Assembly: GCA_007922195.1 (NCBI GenBank)
Contig: ML681964.1
Coordinates: 5,970,445 to 6,034,444, forward strand
Source of the DNA: Podocnemis expansa
Lineage: Eukaryota > Chordata > Testudines > Podocnemididae
DNA length: 64,000 nucleotides
Reading direction: 5' to 3'
Below, piece by piece: positions 38,821 through 50,960 of this stretch (position 1 is the stretch's first letter; each line of letters begins with the position of its first letter). Below the pieces are notes generated by a model. It was given only the letters and a program-made list of their open reading frames with translations. It was not told where the DNA came from and did not search any database. A program made the translations under genes and the position numbers.

Positions 38821-40599
38821 ACATCTTGTCACTTTACTGCCTTAATGTTTCTGGATAGCAATTCATTGTGAATCTATTGAGGCATTAGTTACTCCTTTCT
38901 GGGGAAACAACATGAAAGCTTTATGAAGCAGGATAAGATATGTGAACTAGTTCTTTTAAAAACATCTAAATCAGCTTTCTGATACACACCCATAATTATT
39001 CATATTTACGGTAGATGTACAATACATTTTCTTGTTTCACTAAATTGTTCTGCTACTGCTGAAACAATACCTCTAATTTTTCAACACATACATAGAAATG
39101 ATGTAATCTATGAACTTGTATCCATCCAGAAACATTAGACCGTATCCACAGAGCTAACGCTCCAAAGCCCTAACTGTGAACCCCAAAGAATATTACTCGA
39201 TACACAATTCCAGACAAGATTTACTACACATGATGTTTTCCACATTTCTAAAATGTTATACTTGTATTACATCCAGGAGTCATCCCCAAACAGCATTCTT
39301 CAGAATTCCCTGACAGAATCTTTCGGTGTCGGATAACTCTTTATTATTTGTCAGAGAACTGAGTAATTTCGGCTGTCCTTCTTCCAGTAAAGTTCCTATC
39401 AACTTCAGTAGGGAATCATTCTGAAGTAAAGACTAGTAGGTGGTCCCAACAGTATTCAGATATTCATTGCATGCAAGAAAATGAGGAGGAATCCATTTCT
39501 GATTTATGCATCTATGAAGTATATTTATATGAAAAACAGAGAATCAAACAATTACATAGCATGAAATACAAGATTAAAGCAATGACCACACTTTTTCTGT
39601 GCTGTGTCTCAACAACATTCACACTAACATAACAAAACCAGTTAAAAGTAAAATTTCTCAGGTCCCAGCTCTGCTGAGCAAGTATAAGCTTTTTTCTTAA
39701 ACTCCCAACCCACGCCCAAAAAAGAGGGAGACAAAACCCACCATTTTCTTTTCTTCAATAGTCATGTTTAGCATGCAAGGAAGACCCAGAGCACTGCTTT
39801 GATTTGTGCACAGTACTTCTTCTTAAATCAATAATTGATTAATCCTTTTAAATTAAAGTTAGAGTATCAAATGCCCTTGAGAGACCTCAGGCATTCTGTT
39901 CCTTATTTCATGCTAGTATATGCATTGTAGTGTCTCCCAGTCAGTATCTGGAATGATAAAAATTCAACTCAAACTCTGCAATGTCAGCCAACAATGTGTT
40001 CTGTATTAGCTCATTCAACCCTCTCAGTCTAAAGAGCAGTTTTTGGATATCCCATGGTGAATGAGGGTTGTGTCATTTAGTAAAAAGGTGCACTTTTGCC
40101 ATCTTTGTATCATTTTAGTTTGGGGCAAGCAGTCTTTTAGGAATAATTCTGATCTGCTTTTTACCTTTTCGATGGTTTCATTCCAAACAAGAAGTAGAAT
40201 CCAATGGCAGTGGTTCAATTGGCTAACCATAAGCACAACAAAACTGTTGGACTCCCACCAACTCACAGGAACTTTTCTTACTTAGATGAGATGGGACACA
40301 TTTGTTCATAAATGCACAAAGCAGACTCAGCAAATGAAAATGCTGAGGAGTGTTATAGAATTGCCTAGCTAGACAATTTGAAAATGGATATGACAATCAA
40401 ACAACAACCAAAACAAGAAATAAGCCTCCTAAACCAGCTCAGCTATATCTGCTATTAAACTGGCTTAACGCATATGCTGGAAACGTGCGACAAGCACAAA
40501 CAACTAGTGAGAGTTTTATTTGTCACCAGAAAACACATTTACAGGGCTTATTTATTTCCAGTTACAGACAAGAATCGCAGTTTTGCCAAAGGCTTGGAT
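38821..40599. other. Repeat-poor intron
   Basis: AT-rich, without recognised repeats or genes. Short frames at 40024-40285 on both strands show no domain. Confidence 0.5.
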
Positions 40600-40803
40600 T
40601 CAGATCAGATGGGTTCTAGTCCTGTCTCTGTTACCTGGGATCTTTGGACATAGGATCTTTGCCTCAGTTTATCTATCTGTAACATAGTATGCTGGCTGTT
40701 CCCAGGAATGGTACCAGTGGCTTAATTAGTTCATGTTTATGAAGCACTTTGCAGTTGCAGGATGAAAGATGCTATGAATAGGTACAAAGTACTGTTATTA
40801 GTT
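40600..40803 (+). repeat. MIR/CORE-SINE relic with LINE-like tail
   Basis: In order: 'gggttctagtcctgtctctg', 'tgcctcagtttatctatctg', then 'gaagcactttgcagttgc', 'gatgaaagatgctatgaat' and 'acaaagtactgttatta'. The tail is typical of CORE-SINE/L2-type 3' ends. Confidence 0.75.
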
Positions 40804-42030
40804 CACACTGGTTGTTTGGGCAACAGCAGTAGGGGGAAAAGGCATTCTGTATGTATGTATTACAAACGGGAGGGCGGAGTCCCAGCTAACACGATTTTAA
40901 GTTAAACTTACAATTTTAGGAACTGATTTCCCCAAACAAAAAACAAAACAAACCAAACTTGTTTTGTTAATGTACTGCTGTTAGCAGAGCATGTAACACA
41001 TGGGAATCCCAACTCACCTGAGAAAATATAGCATAAAAAGTTACAAAACAGTAACACCCAAGTTTTACTGAAGCATTCAGGGATTCTCATACAAAGATCA
41101 TTTCATGATTCCTAACATGTTTCAATTTTTTCTAAAGGTTAGATAAAATAGCAGATAAGATCCTTAGGAAAGTATGTAAGAGCTAATTTACTGCTAGCTA
41201 AACCATGTTGACAGATGATAGGTATTTGATTTTGTGCCTGATTAGAAGCAGAGAAGCATTAGAAACCCCTTTCATTTTACTAGAAACTTTAATTAGTAAG
41301 ACTGTATTTTAAAGCACACTTTGGACAGCTGAATTTTAAAAGAATAAGAAGTTGTAAAGCAAATGGCATTTCCTGGATAGCCTCAAGGGAACTCTGAACG
41401 CCGAGCTCTGAGTCCCTGGTGGGAAGGAGCAATTTCAGCTAATTAGGGTGAATAGCAAAGTGTTGCATTTCGTCAAAACATTCTGTTAACCCTCATTTTT
41501 GTTGGCACCAAGAAGAGCCAGTCTGGATTTTTTTTATTTATTTATTTTTTTATTATTTTTTGTGAATTCACTGCTGGAGTGCAAGACACACAGCTCACAT
41601 ACATTAGGCAGAAAGTCAAAGGAAACGCCAAAGTTCAGCTAAAGTACAAGCAATTAGAACCAGATTCTCTGCAAGCTTGTGTGCATGCATTGTAGCTGTT
41701 ATTTATAAGCCTCCAAACATTTGAAAAAAAAGAAGTATAAACTGTATATCATTTAATTTGTATATCTAGTCTGGAAATAAAGTCTGTTTTGAATAATTTT
41801 TCAGTAAAAATCTAGGCAATAGAAAAGTTGGCTTCATTTGTTTCCATACACATTTGTTTCTTTTATGTGCCATTCAAAACTATACCACCAATTAAATGCC
41901 GACTCCCACTCCACCCAAAATTTTTAAATAAAATGCTTTGAATGTGTCATACTTAAATAGTTTGCATTGTTCTGAGTTTTGTGTGTGTATATGTTTTGTT
42001 AATAAAAAAGCTTTGTTTGGAAAGCAGACC

Positions 42031-42034
42031 AAAA

Positions 42035-42065
<31 letters not shown>

Positions 42066-42067
42066 AT
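42031..42067. repeat. AAAT tetranucleotide microsatellite
   Basis: About nine uninterrupted AAAT units. A short GT run (42100-42112) follows 33 bases later. Confidence 0.95.
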
Positions 42068-42883
42068 CCTTGACTTAGTAACCGGTCCATGACCCTAGAG
42101 TGTGTGTGTGTGTTTGACTTGGTCACACAGGATTCTGGCTGAGTCCTGTTGCTGGGCTATGAATCTCTGCTATTCTTACCATATATACAACAGGTGCACG
42201 TCAGAGACAACGGGATGAAAAGAAAAGGACACCACAGGTAAGAACTTTGATTTTTTTCCCACTTTTTTTAAACAAAGATGCTTTATCAGAAAAAAAAAAA
42301 AACCCAAAATCTCTTAAAATCTGCTTTCCTCAGTCACTGTACCTGTCTTGACCATTACAGTAAATGAGGATTTTAGGTACACAGCAAAAATCCTGTATAT
42401 TCTGTTCACCAAGCACTATTATTCAAACCATGAAAAAACAAAACCGTTATAAAAAAATTTTCAGCTTAAATTTTTGTTAGTTTACTGGGGTACAGTACCA
42501 CCATCCTCCTTTTCATCCCTATGGAGTATTTTAGGAGAGAACACAATGTGCTTGGATCGAAATAAAGACCACCATCATTAGGCCATATGGAGACAATACA
42601 TCCAAAATTTTAGCTGTAAGTACTTTTATTTCTTTACTTTCCACAACTCTCTTTCTCCCCTCCCTGCTCTAATAAGCTCATGTCTTGTCAGCTGAACACA
42701 CCTGCCTTTAATCTATAATGTTACATTACTTATTTCATTTTAACTCATGGTCATAATTTTTCAAGTATTGATTTTATTCATGACATAGTTCAGCTCTACA
42801 AGACAGCTTAGCCCTCAAAAAAGGGCTTAGAATCAACTAATCACCGTAGACTGTAACTACATGACTACCAGTGAAGGCCAAAG

Positions 42884-42920
42884 GAAAAAAAAAAAAAAAG
42901 AAAGAAAGAAAGAAAAAAAA
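42884..42920. repeat. Poly(A)/GAAA low-complexity tract
   Basis: Fifteen A followed by GAAA units and a further A run. Confidence 0.95.
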
Positions 42921-43132
42921 TAGTCCTCAGGCTGATTTCTATTATGGAAAGTGGCACTCGATTTTCATGAGAGACACCAGAAGATTCAATAACTACATTT
43001 AATTTTTATAACATGGTTTTCTACTTCAGAGAATTGAAGGTTTTCTTGTCTTTTTATTGAAAAGTTAAACATAATTCTTTAGATCATTATTAATATATGA
43101 CATGTAGAATTCTTTCAGTATGCTTCAAATAA

Positions 43133-43217
43133 CATCCAAAGGGGCAGCCGTGTTAGTCTAGTCCAGCAAAAGAAACAAGGAGTTGTGTGGCTCATAAAAT
43201 GACTCCTTGTCTTTTTT
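43133..43217. mobile_element. Short internally deleted foldback-repeat copy
   Basis: The outer end 'catccaaaggggcagccgtg', then 'ttagtctagtccagcaaaag' and 'aggagttgtgtggc', is followed directly by the opposite outer end 'gactccttgtctttttt'. The hammerhead-bearing middle is missing. A direct repeat ttcaaataa flanks it (43124-43132, 43218-43226). Confidence 0.65.
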
Positions 43218-43369
43218 TTCAAATAATATATTTATCAAAATCACTTAATGTAACAACATCATTAAATACTTAACAATAAGCCCAAACCACAGCCATCAAA
43301 TTGAAAATAAGGAACAGTTTAGCTGTCCTTACTAGACTGGAATCAGCCCACTTGAACAAGAAATACAAG

Positions 43370-43510
43370 AAACTGTGACTCTAAAGATCTGTGTTCAGTT
43401 CTCAGCCTAGACACTAATTTCCTTGGGCAAGTAACTTAATTTGGCTGAACCTCAGTTAGCTGTATGTAAAATGAGGATAATATTTCTTTTCCCACATTCT
43501 TTGCATGTCC
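43370..43510 (+). repeat. MIR/CORE-SINE relic
   Basis: 'gatctgtgttcagttctcagc', 'ccttgggcaagtaacttaa', 'gaacctcagttagctgtatg' and 'aaaatgaggataatattt' is the classic MIR order (shortened here), plus orientation. Confidence 0.75.
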
Positions 43511-43525
43511 AGTCTATTTAAATAG

Positions 43526-43726
43526 TAGAGAGACAAGATGGGTTAGCTAATATCTTTTATTGGTCCAGTTTCTGTTGGAGACAGACAAGCTTTAGAGCTT
43601 TTACAGAGCTCTTCTTTAGGTCTGGGAAACTAACTAAGTGCCACAGCTAAATGCAAGGAGAAAACAGATTGTTCAGGTCAAGTAGTTAACATGTATTTCA
43701 AGGGACCCTACAGGTGGAAGAGGCCA
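43526..43726 (-). mobile_element. Relic of a second hammerhead-associated repeat family
   Basis: The segments 'tatcttttattggtccag', 'tctgttggagacagacaag', 'gagctcttctttaggtctgg' and 'agtagttaacatgtatttc' match a repeat I know from many reptiles. On the minus strand, 43583-43622 gives a box CTAAAGA (CTGAAGA expected), stem II GAGCT/AGCTC with a short loop, TAAA where GAAA is expected, then GCTTGTCT. The layout is hammerhead-like but two core positions are lost. The link to Penelope-like elements is inferred. Confidence 0.5.
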
Positions 43727-44768
43727 ATTAAGGCTGTTTTGGGCAGGAACTTTATCTTTTTAGGTACTTGTGAAAATACTAGTAGAGCCTAGTCCTGATC
43801 GTAATTGGAGCATCTAGGCATTATTTAATATAAATGATAATAATCCTCTTAAAGCAACTGAAGTTTTAATGAATAAATCTTGAAAAGCCTCAGTAAGCAT
43901 TGTTAAATCAAGCTAATTGCATATAAACAACAAACAGAAAAGGTTTTTCAACAGAAAGACCTTAATCTTTCATCTCTTATAGATAATTTAGATGGAAACC
44001 TTGGGTGCAGAGGGAATACAAAAATAAAAAAGATTAGCAGTGCACTTCAAATTATTAGCTTCACAATTTATTCATTGATGTGTGTGTTAACTATTAGACT
44101 TTATTATGGGAGTCAATGGGTGGAAGTTAAGAGCACAATATGAATTAGAGACTTGCATTACAAAAGCAGTTGAGAAAGGATAAAATTTTTCTCCTATTGA
44201 AACTGATGGAGCTTTTGACAGCAGTGAAGAAACCCCTGATGAAATCAGGAAACTCCCATAATATTCTGTAAACTTCCCATTTTTCCTTTCAATTTTCTAC
44301 TTCCCAGGATTACACCACTGTTTTAATAAACTGTGTTTATAAACCGAAATTCAAAAAGAAACACCGTAAAGCCCAGTTTTCAGTCCAATATGTAAGCTGC
44401 AATTAAAACAAATTGTGTATTTTGTTAGTTTAATGGTCAACAACAAGAAATTATGAAACTACAATAATTTGTGACTGGGAACTCTGGTAATAGGTCACAG
44501 AAGTAATTCATCATTCTGTGGTTAAATTTCTCATCTTGTCTGAGAGATTGCAATACAATTAGTTTCATTTACAAACCAAAAGTGAGGTTGTTCAAGTGTT
44601 TGCTTTCTTGTAACTGATGACAGAGCTGAACTGGTTCACTGCCTCTTTTAAATTAGCATATGCAGGTACACTCAGGCAAAAATTAGCAAAACAAAGCAGC
44701 AATTAAGAGTACAGGTGGTTTCTGTATAACAACTGGCAGAAAAGTGGGAACCATCCTATACTCTAGCC
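43727..44768. other. Intron, nothing recognised
   Basis: AT-rich; near 44190-44250 a 'cctattgaaactgatggagc' piece resembles the old repeat seen at 26570. No gene. Confidence 0.5.
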
Positions 44769-45140
44769 CAGTGGTTCCCAACCTTTTCGAGTATGAGGAC
44801 CCCTTTTTAATGTCAAAAATTTCGTGGACCCCCAAATGACGATTGTTATTATCAGGGACTGACTGCAGGCAGTGCTGCTGCACAAGGGCGCTGCAGAACC
44901 TGGCCCCTGCCTGCTCCCAAAGGGTGAGGACATATCCAAGGCGAGGCTGCTCACAGCAGGCAAATATAATTCATTTATTCAATAAATTTTACTGCCCTCT
45001 CCAATGTGTATCGCTGACCGGCAGCACTGGGGATGGATCTGGCCTGGGCTGCCTGCCAGCTGGGGCTGGATATATTCACGGACCCCTTGCAATAACTCCA
45101 GACCCCCAGGGGTTCCTGGCCTACAGACTGGGAATCACTG
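44769..45140. mobile_element. hAT element, 372 bp
   Basis: A perfect 8-bp target duplication ctctagcc flanks it (44761-44768 and 45141-45148). The ends are CAGTGGTTCCCAACCTTTT and, inward from the right, CAGTGATTCCCAGTCTG. Subterminal 'gacccctttttaatgtc' and 'acggaccccttgcaataac' repeat the 'gaccccT' motif. No transposase. Confidence 0.92.
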
Positions 45141-45155
45141 CTCTAGCCTCAGTCT

Positions 45156-45674
45156 GAGGCATGGTCTACACCAGTGATTCTCGACTTTTTGCAGATCATG
45201 ACATACTTAGTGGCCTATCATGATCATGAGGGACACACCAGCCCACCCCCCGGGCTGAATCTAGCTATCTCCCTGGCTGTCCGTGACACACTTACCACTG
45301 TGTGGTGACACAGTAATGGGTCCCAACACAATGGCTGAGAACCGCTGGTCTACACTACATGGTTAGGTCAACTTAAGTGTTTTCAAATAAATTTGATTCC
45401 CACTGCCTCTCTACACCAATTTACTAACATCACCTCCCTGAGCAGCATCCAGTCACAGTCAATGTAATTAGACAGCAACTGCATTGCCTATGTCAACTGT
45501 TACATGAGGCATCCCACAATACCCCACACTGACCATCCAATTGAAACAAGCACTTTTGCATGCACACTGATGACACAAGAAGTCAAGCACACACACAAAG
45601 CAATTTCATAACTGTGGTGGCTGCCCACCTATGTAAGTTGGGTCAACATAATTTTGTAGAGTAGATATGGCCTT
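45156..45674. mobile_element. MITE with GTCTACAC-type terminus, interrupted by a hAT
   Basis: The left end TGAGGCATGGTCTACAC is separated by the hAT from its continuation TACATGGTTAGGTCAAC; the right end read inward is TAAGGCCATATCTACTCTAC. Near-terminal 'ttaggtcaactta' (45363) faces 'agttgggtcaacataa' (45637). It lies directly against the next MITE. Confidence 0.65.
45172..45347 (+). mobile_element. Short hAT element, 176 bp, inserted in a MITE terminus
   Basis: A perfect 8-bp duplication gtctacac (45164-45171 and 45348-45355) shows it landed inside the conserved terminus of the surrounding MITE. The ends are CAGTGATTCTCGACTTTTT and, inward from the right, CAGCGGTTCTCAGCCATTG. Same family as 33040-33217. 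Confidence 0.93.
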
Positions 45675-45950
45675 AGGGTATGTGAACACAACAAGCATGA
45701 GAGCAACACAGCCGTAGCTATGCCACTGGAGCATAAATGCTTGCTACAGTGATGGAAGAGGTTTTTCTGTCACTATGGAAGATCTGTCCCCTCGAGAGGT
45801 GGTAGCTACATCAATTCAAGAATTCTACAGAGAGTTCTACTCTACAGAGGCTTAGATCGTCTCAACTACGTCTCTCATAGGTATGAATTTTTCACACGCC
45901 TGAGGGACTTAGCTAGGATGGCCTAAATTTTAAGTGCAGACCATGCCTTA
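45673..45950. mobile_element. MITE with inverted ends, 278 bp
   Basis: The left end TTAGGGTATGTGAACAC and the right end read inward TAAGGCATGGTCTGCAC are related inverted termini. No coding sequence; superfamily unknown. Confidence 0.5.
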
Positions 45951-46949
45951 CAAGTATGACAAGTTCACTGCACACAAGATAATTTTAAAATTTTTAAAAA
46001 GTTTAACATAACACATGGGCTAAATTAGTTAATATGAAAGGGCCCATGTTACACATCTCACACTGTATGATAACTATGTTTGAATTTGGGAGAGAGCATA
46101 GATGTGGGGCTTCATTGTACTGGGGGGAAAAAATCAGTAAAATATCTTAGTTTTAAAAGATTACAGTGCTTAAACCGTGTTAAAATGCTGTTCTACACCA
46201 GTAAGTGAGCCAGGAACAACAGCTTCTTCTTACTCAACAAATCCAAGTCATATTTGCCACCTTCAGTGAGTAAAATAAATATTCATTTCTGTCCACTCCT
46301 TTTAGCTCAGTGAAACTAATAGAGCTATGACACTGGGTTGGATTCTATTGCTTCACGCCTTTCATCAAACAAAATTGCTAAGTTCCAATTACTGAGCTGT
46401 AACATTAGCCAGAAGACTTATGTAACAATAGCCATGAGAGTCAGTGGATATTCACTGACCCTAGCTATGTGACAGAAGTATAACCTTTTGTAACACTGAC
46501 CCATATCACTTGAGTGGGGCTAGGAAATAAAGATTAGTATCTTACCAGAACAGGAGTGTGTTAGAACACTTTCTATTGTATTCTGATTGTCACCATATTT
46601 ACTGCACACAGATCTGATCTCTGTTATTTGCCTACCTTTTCATCCTATTTTTTTTATGAAATTCAGTTCTCCTTACTGCTTTTTGGTACAGTCATTGGGA
46701 TGCAGTTTTCAGCAATCCTGCAAATATTTACTGTTCTTTCTCCAGTCAAGTCTCTTTTGCAAAATATCTAAACTAAAACTGGTTATGTGTTATACCACAA
46801 ATAATGTGGGTTTCAGTTAATTGATCTGACAAGTAGTCATGTTCAGTTTATATAACATGGTGGAGATCAGTATGCACTGATTCCTGTTACAAAGGCAAGG
46901 CTGTAAGACCTCTGCAAATCCTATTAAGGTTAGTGGGGTTTACACAGGT
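45951..46949. other. Intron, nothing recognised
   Basis: AT-rich. The 77-codon frame at 46587-46820 has no recognisable domain. Confidence 0.5.
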
Positions 46950-47509
46950 GTAAGAGAGCATAATTTGTTCTGCCAAATCTTTGTTTGTGGTTGGAATGCA
47001 CTGGAGATTGAAGGTTGAGGTTTCAAGGTTGGTTTAGCATAGGAACATTTTCCTTCTAAATTAAGCAGATTTGATCTCGCAATCACAGAAACATGCTGAA
47101 CAGGGATGCCAAAATGCCATCTTCAAAGTTAACTCTGAGAACAGAAGTGAGCCATGCTTAAAACCATTTTCAAAAGCCATTGGCATTCTGTGTCAGAGTA
47201 TTTCAGGGACTACAGACTATGAACCCTTGTGGCCCTCCTCACTGTCTACCACCACTGACAAAAGAATGAAACCTGCACAGATCTGCATTACTGTGAAGTA
47301 TGTTATAAGTACAGGACCCATGATCTTCTGGTATTTGCAGCACTGTAAGGGGAATCCAGAATGATGATTTCCAAGAGGACTGATTGTTGAGGGACACAGC
47401 ATGACTCAGCTCAAGATTTTTGGTGGGATCCATGGAGCAACTATTGATGGTGGAGCACCATTTCTGGGCCCAAGAACTGAGCACTGCCTGGTTGGATCAC
47501 ATGGTAATG

Positions 47510-48640
47510 CAGACCTGGAACAGCGAGCAGTGGCTGCAGAACTTTCAGATGTGGAAAGTCACATTCCTAGATCTTTGAGCCAAGACTGTCCCAGCCCTGC
47601 AGCATAGGGCAACCAAAAATGAGAAATGCATTGGCAGCAGAGAATTGAGTGGTGATCACACAGTGGAAACTTGCAAGGCTGAGTTTCTATCAGTTAGTGA
47701 AAAATAAATTTGGAATTGGAAAATGTCTGCGGGGCGACTGTCATGCAAGCGTGCAGGGCTATTCATCATCTCCTGGTGTGTAGCACTGTGATTCTCAGTA
47801 ATGTGCAGGATGTAGAGAATGGGTTTGCTGTAGTAGGGTCCCTGAACTGTTTCAGAGCAAAAATAGGTATCGGTGTGCCAACTGCTGCACCAGTCCACCT
47901 TGTTACAGAGTACACAGACTGGAAGGGCGACTTTCCTATTACTGCACCTGTTGGCAGATCACCAGGGCTGCTTCACTCAGTGTTTGCTAGTCAGGAAAGA
48001 TGCACAACCATCACATATTTAAGAAAACAGGACTCTTCAGAAAACTACAAGGAAGGACTGTCTTTCCCAATGACCAGATTACCATTGGCAATGTTGAAAT
48101 GCCAATGCGACCCTGGGGGATACAGCCTACCACTTGTTCCACTGGCTTGCAAAGCTGTACAAAGGCCACCTCAACAGCACCATGGAAAGATTAAACTATT
48201 AACCCAGAAGATGCAGAATGTGCTTCTGGCAGATTGAAGGGATGCTGGCAGGGCATGCACAGGAATAAAAACTTGGCTGCTTTGGAGTAGTTCCCTCCCC
48301 CTACCCAGCACCAGCTAAGTTCTGTGTCCCTTGCTGACTGGGGGGGGGCAGGGGCGGGCCTGTGCACGCCCCTGGATGCAAAGGATGTTTACTCACAGGA
48401 TTGGATCTCACTGAAAAAAATATACCAATGGTTAAAACTGCCTGCTGCATCCTGCATAATATCTGTGAAGCAAAGAGGAAAAGATGCTGCTGGGGCAGAT
48501 GGCTGAGATAGGGCAGTTACCTGCTGAGTTTGATCATCAAGGCTCTCAAAGAGCAATTTAACAGTGAGCCAGAGTAAAGCACTGCAAAGTACTGTGCTCT
48601 GCCAGGCCCTTCTGTTTTGGGGAGTGATGGTATACATCTA
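47510..48640 (+). pseudogene. HARBI1-like transposase remnant
   Basis: Read with several frame changes, the sequence follows a Harbinger transposase from its N-terminus. 47512-47600 has WLQNFQMWKVTF with an in-frame stop after it. 47650-47720 gives QWKLA, then the helix-turn-helix segment NKFGIGK. 47720-47940 gives ATVMQACRAIHHLL, then GFAVVG and the tract where an active copy has its first catalytic Asp; here that motif is disrupted (FRAKIGIG in place of an AIDGTH-type segment). 48010-48110 gives FRKLQGRTVFP and DQITIGNVEMPM in one frame; 48440-48480 gives a piece like CCVLHNI. Transposase acts as a DDE nuclease. Stops, frameshifts and the lost motif make it a pseudogene. A G-rich patch at 48341-48362 looks foreign to the frame. 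Confidence 0.65.
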
Positions 48641-48913
48641 TATCTGCCCATGCATCTATTAAATGTACAGCAAGCCCTGCAACATTATGATTATTACAAT
48701 GTGTTGTGTCACACTAGATAGTAACAAGTAAATGGATGCTTTCAAAAAGCTAGCCACTCTTCACCTTATGTTGTGAAGTAATAAAGATGGATTATTTTCC
48801 AAGTAATAGAACTTTATTCAGTGCAAATGTATATGTGCAATTTAAAAGCAAATACATTGCAAACTTTAATAAATTAATGGAACAGAACTTCAAGGAAAAT
48901 ATCCACATCCATT

Positions 48914-50560
48914 TTACCTGCACACACAGCAACTGTGGCTTCCACAGATCAGTGTATGTGAAACTATGGTTGTCTTTAATATCCCCTGGAGTTGGAATGG
49001 TGGGGAGTGGACCCTGATACTATGTGATTTGTTGAGGTCGAGGTGTTTGAAGATGCTATACTGGAGTTCGCCATCAAATGCAAAAGGACTTATGCACAGC
49101 AGAACATGTAGGTCCATAGATGACTGTATCATCTGTGTCCATTGCTGGAGAAGCTCCATAAAGTCCTGCTGCATTCTCCCCCTCCTCATCTGCTCAGACT
49201 TTCTTCTGTCCTTTCCTCCTTTCTCCAGGCTACCTGTAATGTTCAACATCCATGCCCTTTCCTCACAGTCTGTTGCAGTAGCAGTTGCCAGATCTCCTGA
49301 GCCATGTCTCCCTCCTTTTATTAGGTTCAGGCATTCCATGGTGTGGAAGAGGGAACCTCTCCAGACAATGGTAGCAGCTGCAGATCAAACAGAGTTATCA
49401 TTGTCAATAGAGTCCCAACAGAAAGTGAACTTCCTTCCTCTCCTAAAGTTTTAAATAAGACAAGCTTCTTGATACTTCTGCTTCAAACTGCTTCTTTCCA
49501 CTCAGATCACCAGCCATGGGTAGCACAGCCAACCACGCATGAGGGAAATGAGGAGGGAATTGCTTGGTTGCACAAAACTATGCACATAGGGCAATGGAAC
49601 TAAATCCTGGCACGAGATATTGGCTCTGCTGTGCACAGGCGGTGGTGATTTTAACTTCTCTCTCACTCCTGAGGGTAACGAAGACCCAGACACCGCAGCT
49701 GCTGCTGCCTTTCCAAAGCTGTGCAAACTGTGTGCTGCTATGGTGCTTGCTGCAGGTATGGCTGACTGACATGAGAAAGGAATAAGGCTGCCAACTCTAC
49801 AGGCATTAGGCAGAGGATTGCAGAGCACCTCCATGAAAGCGTCATCCAGATCTGTCAGGGGATTCAAGGGACATCCTGTGTACATAAACAACGTGCTCCA
49901 TGTGGCTCTCCTGGCCTAGCATTATGAAAAGCAGATAACAACACTACCTCATTCTGCTGTACCACTGCCTCTTATAGCATGAGTAAATTAATAAGAACTC
50001 AACAGCTGTGTCCTGGGAAGTTGGGGGCAACATGATTATGATGGGAAATAAGTTTAGACTTACTTGAAGAACCTCCCTCTGCATTGGGCTTGCCCCTACT
50101 TGGCTGACTGTACTGTGGCAGAATCTCTGGTGCTGGCTCACAGCATAGGTGGAACCCCTGGCACGTCCCTCATCTTCTTTCTCTTCCTCCTTGTTCATGC
50201 TAGATCCTGCATCTTGGGCTCCTTGCAGGTATTCACACAATGATCTACTGGGAAGTGGTGGGGTCTCCACCAACTATGGCATGCAGCTCTTGCATCTCTG
50301 TGGCTCAGCTCCGGATTGACTGTTGGCAGTCCTGGCCTTCAGTTACGCCTGCAGCAGTTCATTTGCTGTCCACTGCATACATCATCTCCTCCATCCTCTG
50401 GACAATCTGCTTGTAGATATCCACATTTCTATGGCCAATCTACCACTGTGTTTGCACAACCTCTTCTCTCCACAGGCCCAAAAGATCCAGGATCTCTTGT
50501 GTACACCATCCTGGGGCAAGTTTGGTGCATGTAGCCAGCACAGTCAGTTGGGTGGCTGAA
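48914..50560 (-). pseudogene. Myb/SANT-like Harbinger accessory protein remnant
   Basis: On the minus strand, about 50520-50440 reads QEILDLLGLWREEVVQTQ, the start of a Myb/SANT (MADF-like) domain in the form common in reptile Harbinger elements. Next comes a region with MEEMMYAV, and then a Glu-rich linker (NKEEEKEDEG, near 50190). The final open part (49339-48914) has RRKSEQMRRGRMQQDFMELL and QQWTQMIQSSMD, a charged C-terminal helix pattern of the same family. Several stops and shifts interrupt it. In active elements this protein carries the transposase to DNA and into the nucleus. Assignment depends on remembered family patterns and on the convergent layout. Confidence 0.52.
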
Positions 50561-50960
50561 CACAACAGAGGTGCTAGGTGTGCTTACCAACCTTGACAGT
50601 CAGGAAAGAGAAATCCAAAAATTTGCAGAGCTTTAATGGGGGAGGGGACTTCAAGTCCCTGGAACCTCTGGGTAGTGGACCAGAGGAATCAATGTGGGGC
50701 ATTGTGGAACAGCTGCTGGAGAACTTTTAGGGTTGACATAAGTAACACAATGTCTCTGCTCACACCATAACAACCTCAGAACATCGACCATGGCTCGATG
50801 CTGCTTGGTGTAACAGGGCACTTATGTAGGTGGAAACAATCCTGGCATAGACACATGCACAACTAGTAGACGGTTTATATCAATCTGACTTGGTAGCGTA
50901 GGCAGAGCCTTCACTAAAACTCCATAGCCACAAAACTGAAGTTGCACCACTGGGGCACTT

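Larger units (their letters stand above)
40804..43130. other. Repeat-poor intron, candidate conserved non-coding sequence
   Basis: No transposon recognised, apart from low-complexity tracts. Between about 41300 and 41960 the sequence is unique-looking, with homeodomain-type sites such as 'cagctaattaggg' (near 41437). Regulatory content is a guess from context only. A T-rich run lies at 41528-41562. Confidence 0.4.
46950..50960 (+). mobile_element. PIF/Harbinger DNA transposon relic
   Basis: Two decayed coding regions lie in opposite orientations and converge: a HARBI1-like transposase on plus (47510-48640) and a Myb/SANT-like protein on minus (50560 down to 48914). This two-gene layout is a hallmark of PIF/Harbinger elements. 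Beyond the minus-strand gene, 50640-50940 carries 'gcattgtggaacagctgc' and 'ttagggttgacataag', which recall the non-coding ends of turtle copies. The termini and the 3-bp target duplication typical of the superfamily could not be fixed, so the outer limits are estimates. Confidence 0.65.
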
